A DNA stretch of 61,060 bases from Actinotignum timonense (GTDB lineage Bacteria > Actinomycetota > Actinomycetes > Actinomycetales > Actinomycetaceae): positions 738,476 through 799,535 of the forward strand of contig NZ_LT706966.1 of the NCBI RefSeq assembly GCF_900155575.1, read 5' to 3'. This document shows positions 1 to 9,217 of the stretch, piece after piece. Below the pieces are notes generated by a model, which saw nothing but the letters and a program-made list of their open reading frames with translations, made no database searches and was not told the DNA's origin. How positions within the stretch are numbered: position 1 is the stretch's first letter; the number at the start of each line of letters is the position of its first letter. The translations under genes and the position numbers were made by a program.

Positions 1-535
1 CAATAAAACTACGGTCCGTGGCAGTTTCCCCGTCCACCACGGCACTCACCTGGACCCCGCGCGGCCCCCACTCGGCGGGAATCCGCTCCCGCGGAATCGA
101 AAAGGTGACGCGGGTGGAGGTGCCCGGCGCAATATCCGCATCCGGGGTGAGGGTGTCATACAGGGCCAGGCCGGCGGGTTCCGCGCGCATGAAGCTGAGC
201 ACCGCGCTGCGCGAGGAGGGCACGTAGCGCTGGATATAGAGCGAGACCGAATTGAGATGGCGGGTTTCCGTGGTGGAATTCGTCACGGTGGCGGTGAGGG
301 TGAGGGTGGCGTCCGCGCCGAGCACCGGGGCGCCCACGTCCACGATCTCAACGCTGGGTGCGGCGGCCGGGCGCGCGGGAAGAACCTGACCCGGAAGAGC
401 GTGCACGGGCGAATGTTGCGCGGGAAGCGCCCGCGCGGGCTCTAGTTGCGCGGCTAAACCTTGCGCACCCGCCAACCCAACAGCACCCAGCGGCACCCAG
501 GCCGCCACGGCCCCGGCAAGCGCGCCCCGCCACAT
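1..535 (-). CDS. N-terminal part of secreted DUF6049-like protein (partial)
   Basis: The reverse strand is open from an ATG at 535 to the window edge, about 178 codons. The ATG overlaps the stop of the NUDIX gene (ATGA), so the two are probably translationally coupled. The product begins with a short N-region and an Ala/Val/Leu-rich core (WRGALAGAVAAWVPLG) that looks like a signal peptide. It continues as a beta-rich extracytoplasmic segment with the pattern VEIVDVGAPVLGADATLTLT. In actinobacteria a DUF6049 protein commonly lies between a NUDIX gene and the MurJ flippase, so this name rests on context and general character. The C-terminus and any membrane anchor lie outside the window. Confidence 0.6.
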   Translation of the reverse strand, partial: MWRGALAGAVAAWVPLGAVGLAGAQGLAAQLEPARALPAQHSPVHALPGQVLPARPAAAPSVEIVDVGAPVLGADATLTLTATVTNSTTETRHLNSVSLYIQRYVPSSRSAVLSFMRAEPAGLALYDTLTPDADIAPGTSTRVTFSIPRERIPAEWGPRGVQVSAVVDGETATDRSFI

Positions 536-1074
536 CATTCCTCCCCCGCGAGAATCGCGCGGGCCGAGGCCACGATACGGCGTTCATTGGGATAGGCGAG
601 GCGGGAGGCCACCCGATCCAGGCGCACCCATTCGGCCTTTTCCGCTTCGTGATCCGGGTCGTTATCAACGGTGATATGCCCGGACATCCCTTCCAATAAA
701 AAGTGGTGCACAACTTTATGGACGCGGTGGTTGGTGCCGGAGAACCAGTAATCAATAGTGGCCAAATGCATGAGCACCCGCCCGGTAATCCCGGTTTCCT
801 CCGCGATTTCCCGCACGGCGGCTTCTTCGGGTGTTTCATTACCTTCCAGGTGCCCCTTGGGCAGGCACCACTCCAGCCGCCCGCCGCGGTTGCGCCGCGC
901 GATCACCGCCACGTAGGCCTTCCCGCCGCGCACCCCGATCACAATTCCCCCGGCACTCGTTTCGTTCACCACCGGAAGAGAGTGGCGCCGCGCAGAAGCC
1001 TGGTGCACGGCAGCGGCGCGCCTCCAGGATCTACGGCCCCCGAACTTGGAGGGCAACGGTGCTGACTTCGACAT
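535..1074 (-). CDS. NUDIX hydrolase
   Basis: Predicted cytoplasmic nucleoside-diphosphate-X hydrolase of about 179 residues. The NUDIX box is seen as GHLEGNETPEEAAVREIAEE followed by TG, matching Gx5Ex7REUxEExGU with its metal-binding glutamates. The ATG at 1074 is preferred because it follows AGAGGT. A TAGTGT hexamer lies about 7 nt before it, which suggests a leaderless or nearly leaderless transcript; an in-frame start at 1119 would run into the divergent gene. It is divergent from the CCA transferase and coupled to the secreted protein downstream. The substrate cannot be read from the sequence. Confidence 0.88.
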   Translation of the reverse strand: MSKSAPLPSKFGGRRSWRRAAAVHQASARRHSLPVVNETSAGGIVIGVRGGKAYVAVIARRNRGGRLEWCLPKGHLEGNETPEEAAVREIAEETGITGRVLMHLATIDYWFSGTNHRVHKVVHHFLLEGMSGHITVDNDPDHEAEKAEWVRLDRVASRLAYPNERRIVASARAILAGEE

Positions 1075-1110
1075 ACCTCTAACACTACAACTAACGGTCA
1101 GGGCCCCCAG

Positions 1111-2604
1111 ATGTGGCAACCTTTAAGGGTGACCACTTCTCAACAGACTCCGAAGACTCCAACAACGGACGATATGCCTCCGGGCCAGCGCCGCGCCCTC
1201 CTGCTCCTGGCAGGCCAGCGCGCCCTGGCGAATATCCCGGACGACATCTTGCAACTAGCTTCTATCTTCTCAGATCACGGCGAAGAATTGGCCCTCGTGG
1301 GCGGCCCGGTTCGCGATGCCTTCCTCGGCGCCCCCATTCACGACTTTGATCTCACCACCTCCGCCCGGCCGGAAACCACCGAAAAACTCCTCGCCCAGTG
1401 GGGAACCACCTGGGATATCGGGCGGGAATTTGGCACGGTGGGGGCGCGGCGCGGTGACGTCGTCGTCGAAGTAACAACGTACCGCTCTGATACGTACACC
1501 ATCGGTTCGCGCAAACCCGATGTGGATTTTGGTGACAACCTCGAAGGTGACCTCACCCGACGCGATTTCACCGTGAACGCGATGGCGGTGCGCCTGCCCA
1601 GCCTCGAATTGGTGGATCCGTGCGGCGGGGTGGATGACCTCCTCGCCGGGCAGCTGCGCACGCCGGTGACCGCGGCGCAGTCCTTCGATGATGATCCGCT
1701 GCGGATCATGCGGGCCGCGCGTTTCGCCGCGCAGCTGCGTTTCGATGTGGCTCCCGATGTGCTGCGGGCCATGGCCGATTACGCCGAGCGCTTGGAGATC
1801 GTCTCCCAGGAACGCATCCGCGCCGAACTGGAACGCCTCATGACCGCGCCCGCCCCGCGCCGCGGCATTGAGCTGCTGGTGTACACCGGGGTGGCCGAGC
1901 GCGTGCTGCCGGAAATCGCGGCGCTCACCGATACCGTGGATGCCCAGCACCGCCACAAGGACGTGTACCAGCACACCCTCCAGGTGGTCGATAACGCGAT
2001 TGCGCTGGAGGATGAGGAGGTGCCCGGCCCGGATCTCATCCTGCGCCTGGCCGCGCTGTTCCACGATATCGGCAAGCCGGCCACCCGCCGTTTCGAAAGC
2101 GACGGTTCGGTCACGTTCCGCCACCACGATGTGGTGGGCGCGAAAATGACGCGCGCGCGCATGCGTGAACTGCGTTTTGATAAAACGACGACGAAAAGCG
2201 TGGCGCGGCTGGTCGAGCTGCATCTGCGGGCTTTCGGATTTGGCGAACACGACTGGACCGATAGCGCGGTACGGCGGTTCGTGCGCGATGCCGGGGAGCT
2301 CCTCCCGCGCCTGCTGCGCCTCATCCGCGCCGATATCACCTCCCAGAACCGGCGGCGGGTGGCGCGCCTGCACGCCGCGAATGACGAACTGGAACGCCGC
2401 ATTATCGAGCTGCGCGAACGCGAGGAACTCGAGGCGGTGCGCCCCGATATTGACGGCACCCGCATTATGGAGCTGCTCGGCCTTGAGCCTGGCCCGCAGG
2501 TGGGCAAAGCCCGCCAGTACCTCCTCTCCCTGCGCCTGGACGAAGGCCCGCTGGGTGTGGAGGAAGCCGAAAAGCGCCTGCTGGAATGGTGGGACGCCCA
2601 GTGA
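1111..2604 (+). CDS. cca: CCA-adding tRNA nucleotidyltransferase
   Basis: Adds or repairs the 3' CCA end of tRNAs. Counting from the ATG at 1111, the nucleotidyltransferase signature GGPVRD is at residues 64-69 and the metal-binding DFD at 78-80. The RNA-binding fold follows, and an HD phosphohydrolase domain carries LFHDIGKP with the HD pair at 318-319. The length of 497 residues suits actinobacterial PcnA-type enzymes. The start is uncertain: GTG at 1129 sits directly after AAGG and is a good alternative, and 1174 is also possible. The promoter must lie in the 36 bp shared with the divergent NUDIX gene. The stop overlaps the next gene as GTGA. Confidence 0.92.
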   Translation: MWQPLRVTTSQQTPKTPTTDDMPPGQRRALLLLAGQRALANIPDDILQLASIFSDHGEELALVGGPVRDAFLGAPIHDFDLTTSARPETTEKLLAQWGTTWDIGREFGTVGARRGDVVVEVTTYRSDTYTIGSRKPDVDFGDNLEGDLTRRDFTVNAMAVRLPSLELVDPCGGVDDLLAGQLRTPVTAAQSFDDDPLRIMRAARFAAQLRFDVAPDVLRAMADYAERLEIVSQERIRAELERLMTAPAPRRGIELLVYTGVAERVLPEIAALTDTVDAQHRHKDVYQHTLQVVDNAIALEDEEVPGPDLILRLAALFHDIGKPATRRFESDGSVTFRHHDVVGAKMTRARMRELRFDKTTTKSVARLVELHLRAFGFGEHDWTDSAVRRFVRDAGELLPRLLRLIRADITSQNRRRVARLHAANDELERRIIELREREELEAVRPDIDGTRIMELLGLEPGPQVGKARQYLLSLRLDEGPLGVEEAEKRLLEWWDAQ

Positions 2605-3899
2605 AACTCGTAGGCGATCTGCGCTCCCTGGCCCGCTCGCGGGGTTTCCTCAAGCTGCTCTCGGTCCGGCTCGTCACCCAGTGCGGGGACGGCATGTTCC
2701 AAATCGGCCTGGCCTCGCTTTTCTTCTTCAACCCGGCCGCGAGCGCGGATGTGCACGGGGTGGCGCTGTCCCTCGTGGTGCTGCTGCTGCCCTTCTCCCT
2801 GGTGGGGCCTTTTACCGGTCCCTTTATTGACCGGTGGCGCCGCCGCCAAATCTTGGTGTACGGCAACCAGATCCGGGCCGCCCTCACGGCGGCGCTGGTG
2901 GTGACCACGCTGGCGAATATTGTGTGGCTAACCTACGTGCTGGCCCTCGTGACCCTCGGGCTCAACCGGATTCTGCTGGCGTGCATGAGCGCGGGGCTGC
3001 CGAATGTGGTGGAGTCGCGCGAGCGGCTCCTGGTGGCGAATTCTCTGGTGCCGACCCTCGGGGGTGCTTCCACCGCGCTGGGCGCGATTCTGGCGTTTTT
3101 CCTGCGGCTGGCCCTGCCCGAGGAGGAGATGCAAAAAGTGGGGGCGCTGGTGTGTGCGCTGGCGCTCTACCTGGGCGGATCGGGGGTGGCGAGCCTGCTG
3201 GGGCGCGACGAGCTAGGCCCGCATACCCGCCCGCGCGGTTCTTTCGGCACCGCGCTGCTGGCGGCGGCGCGCGATCTAGTGGCGGCGCTGCGCTACCTCA
3301 TTGCCCGGCGCACCCCGGCCGCGGCCCTCACCACCATGTCCCTGCATCGTTTCGTATACGGGATGCAGCTCATCACCATCGTGCTGGCCGGCCGCAACCT
3401 CTACGCCGACCCCGCCAACGCCGACGCCGGCATCGCCTATTTCGGGATGCTGCTGGGCATGATGGTGCTCGGGCACGGGGTGTCGATTATCCTCACGCCT
3501 CTCGCCCACGAACGCATGAGCCCGAGCTGGTGGGTGGTATGCGCGCTGGTGGGCGGCACCGCCGGCCAGGCAATCATCGCGGCCACCACGAACCTGACCT
3601 GGGTGATGGCCGGGCTCTTTATTTTCGGGATTGGGGTGCAGGGCGCCAAAATCGCGGTGGATACCATCGTGCAATCCGATACCGCGGATGAGTTCCGCGG
3701 CCGCGCCTTCTCCATTTACGACGTGCTTTTCAATATTTCGGAATGCATCGCTGCCGGGGTGGCGATCCTGGTGCTGCCAACCATCGGGTGGTCGCGCGAA
3801 GTGCAGCTCGCCCTCATCGTGATGGTGTGGTGCGTGGCCGGCGCGTACGCGCTGTTCGTGCGCGCCAGCGGCGGGAGGCCCGCCCCGGTCACGCCCTAG
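2601..3899 (+). CDS. MFS permease
   Basis: Integral membrane protein of about 432 residues with around 12 hydrophobic segments in two bundles, typical of the major facilitator superfamily. A basic loop after the second segment (DRWRRRQ) matches the usual MFS cytoplasmic loop 2-3. The GTG at 2601 overlaps the stop of the CCA transferase (GTGA) and is preferred, although an in-frame ATG at 2586 exists. Co-translation with a tRNA-processing gene is typical of this actinobacterial locus but does not reveal the substrate, which I cannot assign. Confidence 0.8.
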   Translation: MKLVGDLRSLARSRGFLKLLSVRLVTQCGDGMFQIGLASLFFFNPAASADVHGVALSLVVLLLPFSLVGPFTGPFIDRWRRRQILVYGNQIRAALTAALVVTTLANIVWLTYVLALVTLGLNRILLACMSAGLPNVVESRERLLVANSLVPTLGGASTALGAILAFFLRLALPEEEMQKVGALVCALALYLGGSGVASLLGRDELGPHTRPRGSFGTALLAAARDLVAALRYLIARRTPAAALTTMSLHRFVYGMQLITIVLAGRNLYADPANADAGIAYFGMLLGMMVLGHGVSIILTPLAHERMSPSWWVVCALVGGTAGQAIIAATTNLTWVMAGLFIFGIGVQGAKIAVDTIVQSDTADEFRGRAFSIYDVLFNISECIAAGVAILVLPTIGWSREVQLALIVMVWCVAGAYALFVRASGGRPAPVTP

Positions 3900-4117
3900 C
3901 CGCGGCTGTTCCGCGCTAACTGCGGTGGTTCCGTTCTAGCTGCCGCGGTTTCGCCCGTGCCGCCGCGTTTGTGGTACGACGCCGCCACCGCGGCCCGCGT
4001 GCTCCTTTCCCCGCGGGGCGCGGGAATCCGTGCGGAGCGCGGAAAACTGGCAAGATAAAGACGTACACGACCCGGCGCGCATCCGCCACCGGGACTCCCA
4101 CCAGGACGGAGGATCCT

Positions 4118-5527
4118 ATGGCCGCCACTCGACCAGGTGATATTCCACGTGATCGCATTGCTCAGGCTATTAACACCCTGCCCACTCAGGTTGCGGGCTC
4201 CCGGGCGGGTAGCGATAGCGGCGGTGAGGAGAGCGCGGGAGGGGCGGCGTCGTCGGCCTTAGGGAAGGCAAGCGATGCGGAACATTCCGGTGGCGGCGAC
4301 CAAGGCGGCTCTGGCAACTCGGAGGCCAGCCGCGGCGCGGATTCAAGTAGCGGCGGGGATTTCGGGGTGAAGCTGCTGCACGCGGCGGCGCTCCTCACCA
4401 TCGTATGCGTGGGCCTCTACCTCATTCACGATTTTGTGGGGCCGGTGTTCCTGGCCCTCACCCTGGTGCTGACGGTGCGCCCGGTGCATCGCCTGCTGCT
4501 GCGCCATCACGTGCCGCGGTGGCTCTCCGGCACGTTGACCGTCTCCATTATTGTGGTGGTGCTCCTCGCGGTGGTGGGTTTGACGGCGTGGTCGCTGGCC
4601 GGGCTGCCGCGCACCCTCATGAGCTACGAAGATAAATTCACCCAGCTCTTCCAAGACACCATGACCTGGCTGGAAAGCCTGGGGCTGAGCACCGATCAGC
4701 TCAGCCAGCGCCTGGGCGACGTGCTCAATATGGACACGATTATTTCGCTGCTCAGCCAAGCATCCGGGGCGCTTATGAGCGTGGGCAGCCTCATGTTCGT
4801 GCTGGCGCTCGCGATTTTCTTTATCACGATTGACACTCTTTCCGTGCCGGCGCGTGCCCATATTGTGCGCGATCACGACCCGGATCTGTACCGCGCCCTG
4901 GCCTCCTTCGAGGGCCGGGTGCGCCAATACTGGCTGGTGGCCACGCTTTTCGGGTTGCTGGTCTCCACCCTCAATTATTTCGTGATGATGTGGCTGGGGA
5001 TTCCGCTGGCGCTGGCCTGGGCGCTGTGGACCTTCGTCACCAATTACATTCCGAATATTGGTTTTATCCTTGGCGTGATCCCGCCGGCGCTCATGGGGCT
5101 GGTGGATAGCGGGCCGGCCACCGCGCTGTGGATTCTGGTGATTTTCACTTTCCTCAATGTCACGATTCAGGGCGTGCTGCAGCCGAAGATCGTGGGGGAT
5201 GCGGTGGGCTTGTCCACCACCGTGACCTTCCTATCGCTCCTGTTCTGGGCGGTGGTGCTCGGGCCACTCGGAACTATTCTTGCTGTTCCGCTCACCCTGT
5301 TTGTCAAGGCGATTTTCGTGGATTCGTCGTCGCGTTCGCGCTGGGTGGAGGCTTTCCTGGTGCCCGAATCGAATGCGAAAACCCGGGCGGAACGCGGCAT
5401 TTACGATCTTGATGAGCCGGTGCGGGAGATCTACCGGGATTTCACCTCGCGGGATTCCGAGGTGCGGACCAAGATGCGTGACCTGCGGAAGATTTCGCGG
5501 CGTCGTAAGAAAGGGATCCGCGGGTAG
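4118..5527 (+). CDS. AI-2E family (PerM-type) transporter
   Basis: Membrane protein of about 469 residues. Residues 1-80 are a Ser/Gly/Ala-rich hydrophilic tail, followed by paired hydrophobic segments, a central soluble region and a C-terminal helix group with an NYIPNIG motif. This is the AI-2E/PerM arrangement. The ATG at 4118 is chosen because GGAGG lies 5 nt upstream; the frame is open further upstream without another ribosome site. Family members export varied small molecules or ions, and the AI-2 link is historical. It has its own intergenic region (3900-4117), which holds GC-rich repeats and no clear promoter. The C-terminal tail is very basic. Confidence 0.82.
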   Translation: MAATRPGDIPRDRIAQAINTLPTQVAGSRAGSDSGGEESAGGAASSALGKASDAEHSGGGDQGGSGNSEASRGADSSSGGDFGVKLLHAAALLTIVCVGLYLIHDFVGPVFLALTLVLTVRPVHRLLLRHHVPRWLSGTLTVSIIVVVLLAVVGLTAWSLAGLPRTLMSYEDKFTQLFQDTMTWLESLGLSTDQLSQRLGDVLNMDTIISLLSQASGALMSVGSLMFVLALAIFFITIDTLSVPARAHIVRDHDPDLYRALASFEGRVRQYWLVATLFGLLVSTLNYFVMMWLGIPLALAWALWTFVTNYIPNIGFILGVIPPALMGLVDSGPATALWILVIFTFLNVTIQGVLQPKIVGDAVGLSTTVTFLSLLFWAVVLGPLGTILAVPLTLFVKAIFVDSSSRSRWVEAFLVPESNAKTRAERGIYDLDEPVREIYRDFTSRDSEVRTKMRDLRKISRRRKKGIRG

Positions 5528-5697
5528 CTGCGGCTCCGGTGCCGCGCAATTGCGCTTCGGCGCGGGGCGGCGCGGTTCGACGCGGGGCGGCGGGCCGCAA
5601 GCGCCACGGGTAGCTTGGACCACGCGGGTTAGCCACGAGCGCGTGACCTGAGGCAGACTAGATACGCGGCGCGACCACGCGCCGGTAGGGAGTAACG

Positions 5698-7992
5698 ATG
5701 GCTGGAACGCGAACGGGTCGGACACAGAAGGGGCGCGCACGCACGCAAGCGGGGCGCAATGCCGCTCCCGCGGGGCGCGCCGGTGCGCGTCAGACCGAGG
5801 CACGCCGGGGCGGAGGGCGGCAGGGCGGAATGCGGCAGGGCGGAACGCGCCGCAAGCGCTCGATATGGAACTACCCGCGCCGCGGCAAAGGGCCGATTCA
5901 CCGCTGGATTCCCTCGTGGCGTTTCGTGCTCGGGCTCTTCTTCACCCTGGGCTTCGGCGGCCTGGTTGCCCTGGTGACCCTCTACATTTTCCTGCCCGTG
6001 CCCAGCCCCGATGACGTTGCGACCGCGGAAAAAACCACTCTCTACTACCGCGATGGCAGCACCGAATTGGGCAGCATGTACGAGGTGAACCGCACTCCGG
6101 TCCCTCTGGAAACCCTGCCGGATTACGTGGGGAATGCGGTGGTTGCTTCCGAAGACCGCACCTTCTACTCCAATTCCGGGATTGACCTGGGTGGCATCGC
6201 GCGCGCCGTCGTTAATAATATTCGCGGTGGGGCGCGGCAGGGCGGCTCCACCCTCACCCAGCAGTACGTCGAAAATTACTACCTGGGCACCACCACCGAT
6301 TACATCGGCAAGGTGAAAGAAGCCGTGCTCGCGGTCAAGGTGGACCGCAATTCGTCCAAACAGGACATTCTGGAAAACTACCTCAATACCATTTACTTCG
6401 GGCGCGGGGCCTACGGGATTGAAAGCGCGGCCCAGAACTACTTCGGGATTCCCGCCGCGCAACTGAGCCTGGACCAGGCCGCGCTGCTCACCGCGGTTAT
6501 TCCCGCGCCTTCCGCCTGGGATCCGGCGGTCGACCCGGAGCGGGCCGCGCAGCGCTTCGACCGGGTTATTAACCGCATGCTTGAGGACGGCTATATCACC
6601 GCCGAGCAGGCCGCGGCCGCCACCATGCCCGCGACCATCGACTACGTTGCCGCCAAACAATTCAGCGGCACGAACGGGTATCTTTTGGCCGCTGCTCAGC
6701 AGGAGCTCATCGCCACGGAGAAGTTCACCGAGGACAGCCTCAACCGGGGCGGCTATACGATTGTCACCACAATTGACCCGACCATGCAGCAGGCCGCGGT
6801 CGACGTCGTCAATGCGCTCCCCAAGGACCGCCCGGAGAATAATTACGTCGGGATGCTTTCCGCGGATCCTTCCACCGGCGGTATTTACGCGATGTACGCC
6901 GGTGCGGACTACCAGGAACGCCAGCGCAATACCGTCACCCAGGATCGCGCCCAGGCCGGATCGACCTTCAAGCCCTTCGGCGCGCTCGCGGCCCTCAAGC
7001 AGGGCAAATCCATCGACGGCACCTATTACAATTCCCCCGCGGAACTAAAAATTGGCGATATCACCATCAGTAATTTCGACGACGCCAATATGGGCACGAT
7101 CAATATGCGCACCGCCACCGCGAACTCGGTGAATACCTACTACGCGCAGCTCAACGAGGAAGTGGGGCCGCGCAATACCCGCGCCGCCGCGATTGAAGCC
7201 GGGATCCCGGAAACTACGCCGGGCCTGGATAATTCCCTCACGAATGTGCTCGGCTCGGCCTCGCCCACCAATAAGGAGCTCACCCAGGCCTTCGCCGGTT
7301 TCGCGAACCGCGGGGTGAGTGTGCCCCTGCATCTGGTCAGCGAGGTGCGCGACGCGCAGGGCACCGTGGTGTACCGCGCGGATACCGCCGGCAAGCGGGT
7401 GCTCGATCAGCGCGTTGCCGATAATCTCAACGAGCTGCTCCAGGAGCCCACCGGCCCGCGCGGGACCGCGGATCGGGCCGGGCGCCTCGGCTTCCAGGTA
7501 GCCGGGAAAACCGGCACCTCCACGGATCTGAAATCCGCGTGGTTCGTGGGCTACAACCCGAAGATTATTACCACGGTCAATATGTTCCAGATCGGGCCGA
7601 ACGGTGAGGAAGAATCGCTGGGCGGCTGGGGTGCCTACCCGTGGGGTATCGGCGGGAACGGCTACCCGGTGGATATGTGGGTGGACTTCATGAAGGCCGT
7701 GACGGGCGAGATGGATCTGCCGAAGTTCCCCGAACCGGAACTGATTGGGGACAAGCGCCCCAGTTACCGCCCCACGCGCCCCGAACCGGTGGAAGAAGTA
7801 ACGACGACGCCAGAACCGAGCGCGGAGCCCACCGAGCAGCCAGCGCCGGCCACCCAGGAGCCGGAGCCCGAACCGAGCGCAACAGTGCCCCCGGAGCTGC
7901 AGCCCACCCGGATGCCCGCCCCGCCCACGGAAACCATCCCGCTGCCCACCGAGCCGGCCGAACGCGAGCGCGTTCCCGGCGCGGTTGGTTAG
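5698..7992 (+). CDS. Class A penicillin-binding protein (glycosyltransferase/transpeptidase)
   Basis: Bifunctional peptidoglycan synthase of 764 residues. A basic Gly/Arg-rich cytoplasmic tail (1-70) precedes one membrane anchor (about 75-100). The glycosyltransferase domain carries EDRTF at 152-156 and GGSTLTQQ at 182-189. The transpeptidase domain has SxxK as STFK (nucleophile S422), SxN as SVN at 477-479 and KTG at 604-606, so all catalytic motifs are intact. From about 690 the chain is a Pro/Glu/Thr-rich tail without a recognisable domain. It has its own promoter region; CAGACTAGATAC near 5660 resembles a -10 element. It acts outside the membrane in cell-wall growth. Confidence 0.95.
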   Translation: MAGTRTGRTQKGRARTQAGRNAAPAGRAGARQTEARRGGGRQGGMRQGGTRRKRSIWNYPRRGKGPIHRWIPSWRFVLGLFFTLGFGGLVALVTLYIFLPVPSPDDVATAEKTTLYYRDGSTELGSMYEVNRTPVPLETLPDYVGNAVVASEDRTFYSNSGIDLGGIARAVVNNIRGGARQGGSTLTQQYVENYYLGTTTDYIGKVKEAVLAVKVDRNSSKQDILENYLNTIYFGRGAYGIESAAQNYFGIPAAQLSLDQAALLTAVIPAPSAWDPAVDPERAAQRFDRVINRMLEDGYITAEQAAAATMPATIDYVAAKQFSGTNGYLLAAAQQELIATEKFTEDSLNRGGYTIVTTIDPTMQQAAVDVVNALPKDRPENNYVGMLSADPSTGGIYAMYAGADYQERQRNTVTQDRAQAGSTFKPFGALAALKQGKSIDGTYYNSPAELKIGDITISNFDDANMGTINMRTATANSVNTYYAQLNEEVGPRNTRAAAIEAGIPETTPGLDNSLTNVLGSASPTNKELTQAFAGFANRGVSVPLHLVSEVRDAQGTVVYRADTAGKRVLDQRVADNLNELLQEPTGPRGTADRAGRLGFQVAGKTGTSTDLKSAWFVGYNPKIITTVNMFQIGPNGEEESLGGWGAYPWGIGGNGYPVDMWVDFMKAVTGEMDLPKFPEPELIGDKRPSYRPTRPEPVEEVTTTPEPSAEPTEQPAPATQEPEPEPSATVPPELQPTRMPAPPTETIPLPTEPAERERVPGAVG

Positions 7993-8070
7993 GAGCGGGC
8001 TAGTGGGTTCCCGGAGCGGGCTAGTGGGCTAGTTCGCTCCGCACTCTCGAAGTGTGAGCCACCCGCGTTT

Positions 8071-8076
8071 TAGACT
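8071..8076 (+). promoter_or_regulatory. -10 element of a leaderless promoter
   Basis: TAGACT lies 6 nt before the ATG at 8083, so transcription would begin at or next to the start codon. No Shine-Dalgarno sequence is present. The -35 region is not convincing. Confidence 0.5.
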
Positions 8077-8082
8077 GGATCC

Positions 8083-9153
8083 ATGAAGATCTATCCCTTC
8101 TGGGCGCGGGAAAGCGCCCCGGTATCTACCACCTCGGGGCCGGCCACGGTGGCGCAATGGGGCTGGTCCGCGAACTCGGAAGAGGAAGCGCACAAAGTCG
8201 CGTGGGCGCGGCTGCATCGCCTTGTTGATCGCATTGCCGAACTCGGTCATTTTCCCCGCGAACGCCAAGCCCGCGCGGAATACTACCCGGGCACCCCGCT
8301 GCGCGAAGAAATCCTCGCCGTGCTCAGTGAAACAAACGGCACCCCCACCTGCGCGATCACCCGGAACCGCTACGGAGCCGAAGTCCTCAACACCGCCGAT
8401 ATCCTCATCGCGGACGTGGACGTTCCCGAATTAGAAGAAGCGGCCCGCGCCCGCGGCCGTAACCGGGCTGGCGGAAGGTCGGCCGGCTCCAGCAAACCCG
8501 GCTTTTTCGCTCGGCTTTTCGGTTTCGGCGCGAAGAAGCAGAAGCGGCCCACCGGATCGGCTTTTGATCCCGCACCGGAACCGGCATCGACTACCGCATT
8601 GCCCGCAGCACCTGATCCCGCCTCCATCCCGGGGCTCATCACCGAAACGGCGCCGGTACGCCAGTACATGATCGAAGCCGAGCTCATCGCCTTTGACCGC
8701 ATCGAACACTTCGCGCGCCTCAATGCGGCCTGGCCGATTTTCGTTTACCGCACCTTCAAAGGCTTCCGCGTCATCGTGGCGGTGGAGGGCATCGCCGCGG
8801 ACTCCGGGGAAGCGCAGATGATCCTCAACCAGCTCGGTTCCGACCCGCTCTATATGCGCCTGTGCCGGGTGTACGAATCCTACCGGGCGCGCCTGACCGC
8901 CAAACCCTGGCGAGTCGGGATGGCGGCGCCGGCCGTGCGCTGGCCCGAGTACGATGCGTCGTCGGCGCTATGCGATCCGGTTGCGCGCGAGAAAATGCAA
9001 CGATGGTTGGAACAGTACGACGACGCCCGCGCCGGCCACGCCACCACGCGCTTCCTTGCTGCGTTCGGGCCCGCTCCTACCGGGCGTGCCGCCCAGGTGG
9101 TGGAGCTGCACGCGCGTGTGACCGGAGCGGAGTCCGGCCTACCGCTGGCCTAA
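8083..9153 (+). CDS. Conserved protein of unknown function with hhhDxD motif
   Basis: Soluble protein of 356 residues, apparently from a leaderless mRNA. The N-terminus (MKIYPFWARE, then QWGWS) and the central block are well ordered. A low-complexity, basic linker at roughly 125-185 splits the domain. Before the linker is a hydrophobic strand ending in an acidic pair (ILIADVDVPE). After it comes a strand-turn-strand (YRTFKGFRVIV) and a cluster LYMRLCRVYESYRARL with several conserved-looking Arg and Tyr. The hhhDxD strand and the later basic strand recall archaeo-eukaryotic primase-like folds, but this is a speculation from spacing alone. No close neighbour helps with function. Confidence 0.6.
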   Translation: MKIYPFWARESAPVSTTSGPATVAQWGWSANSEEEAHKVAWARLHRLVDRIAELGHFPRERQARAEYYPGTPLREEILAVLSETNGTPTCAITRNRYGAEVLNTADILIADVDVPELEEAARARGRNRAGGRSAGSSKPGFFARLFGFGAKKQKRPTGSAFDPAPEPASTTALPAAPDPASIPGLITETAPVRQYMIEAELIAFDRIEHFARLNAAWPIFVYRTFKGFRVIVAVEGIAADSGEAQMILNQLGSDPLYMRLCRVYESYRARLTAKPWRVGMAAPAVRWPEYDASSALCDPVAREKMQRWLEQYDDARAGHATTRFLAAFGPAPTGRAAQVVELHARVTGAESGLPLA

Positions 9154-9217
9154 AGCTGGTTCACCGGGTGCCCCAAGTTGGGCCTGCCGCGTGCCTGCGG
9201 CCTACCTGAACGGTGAC

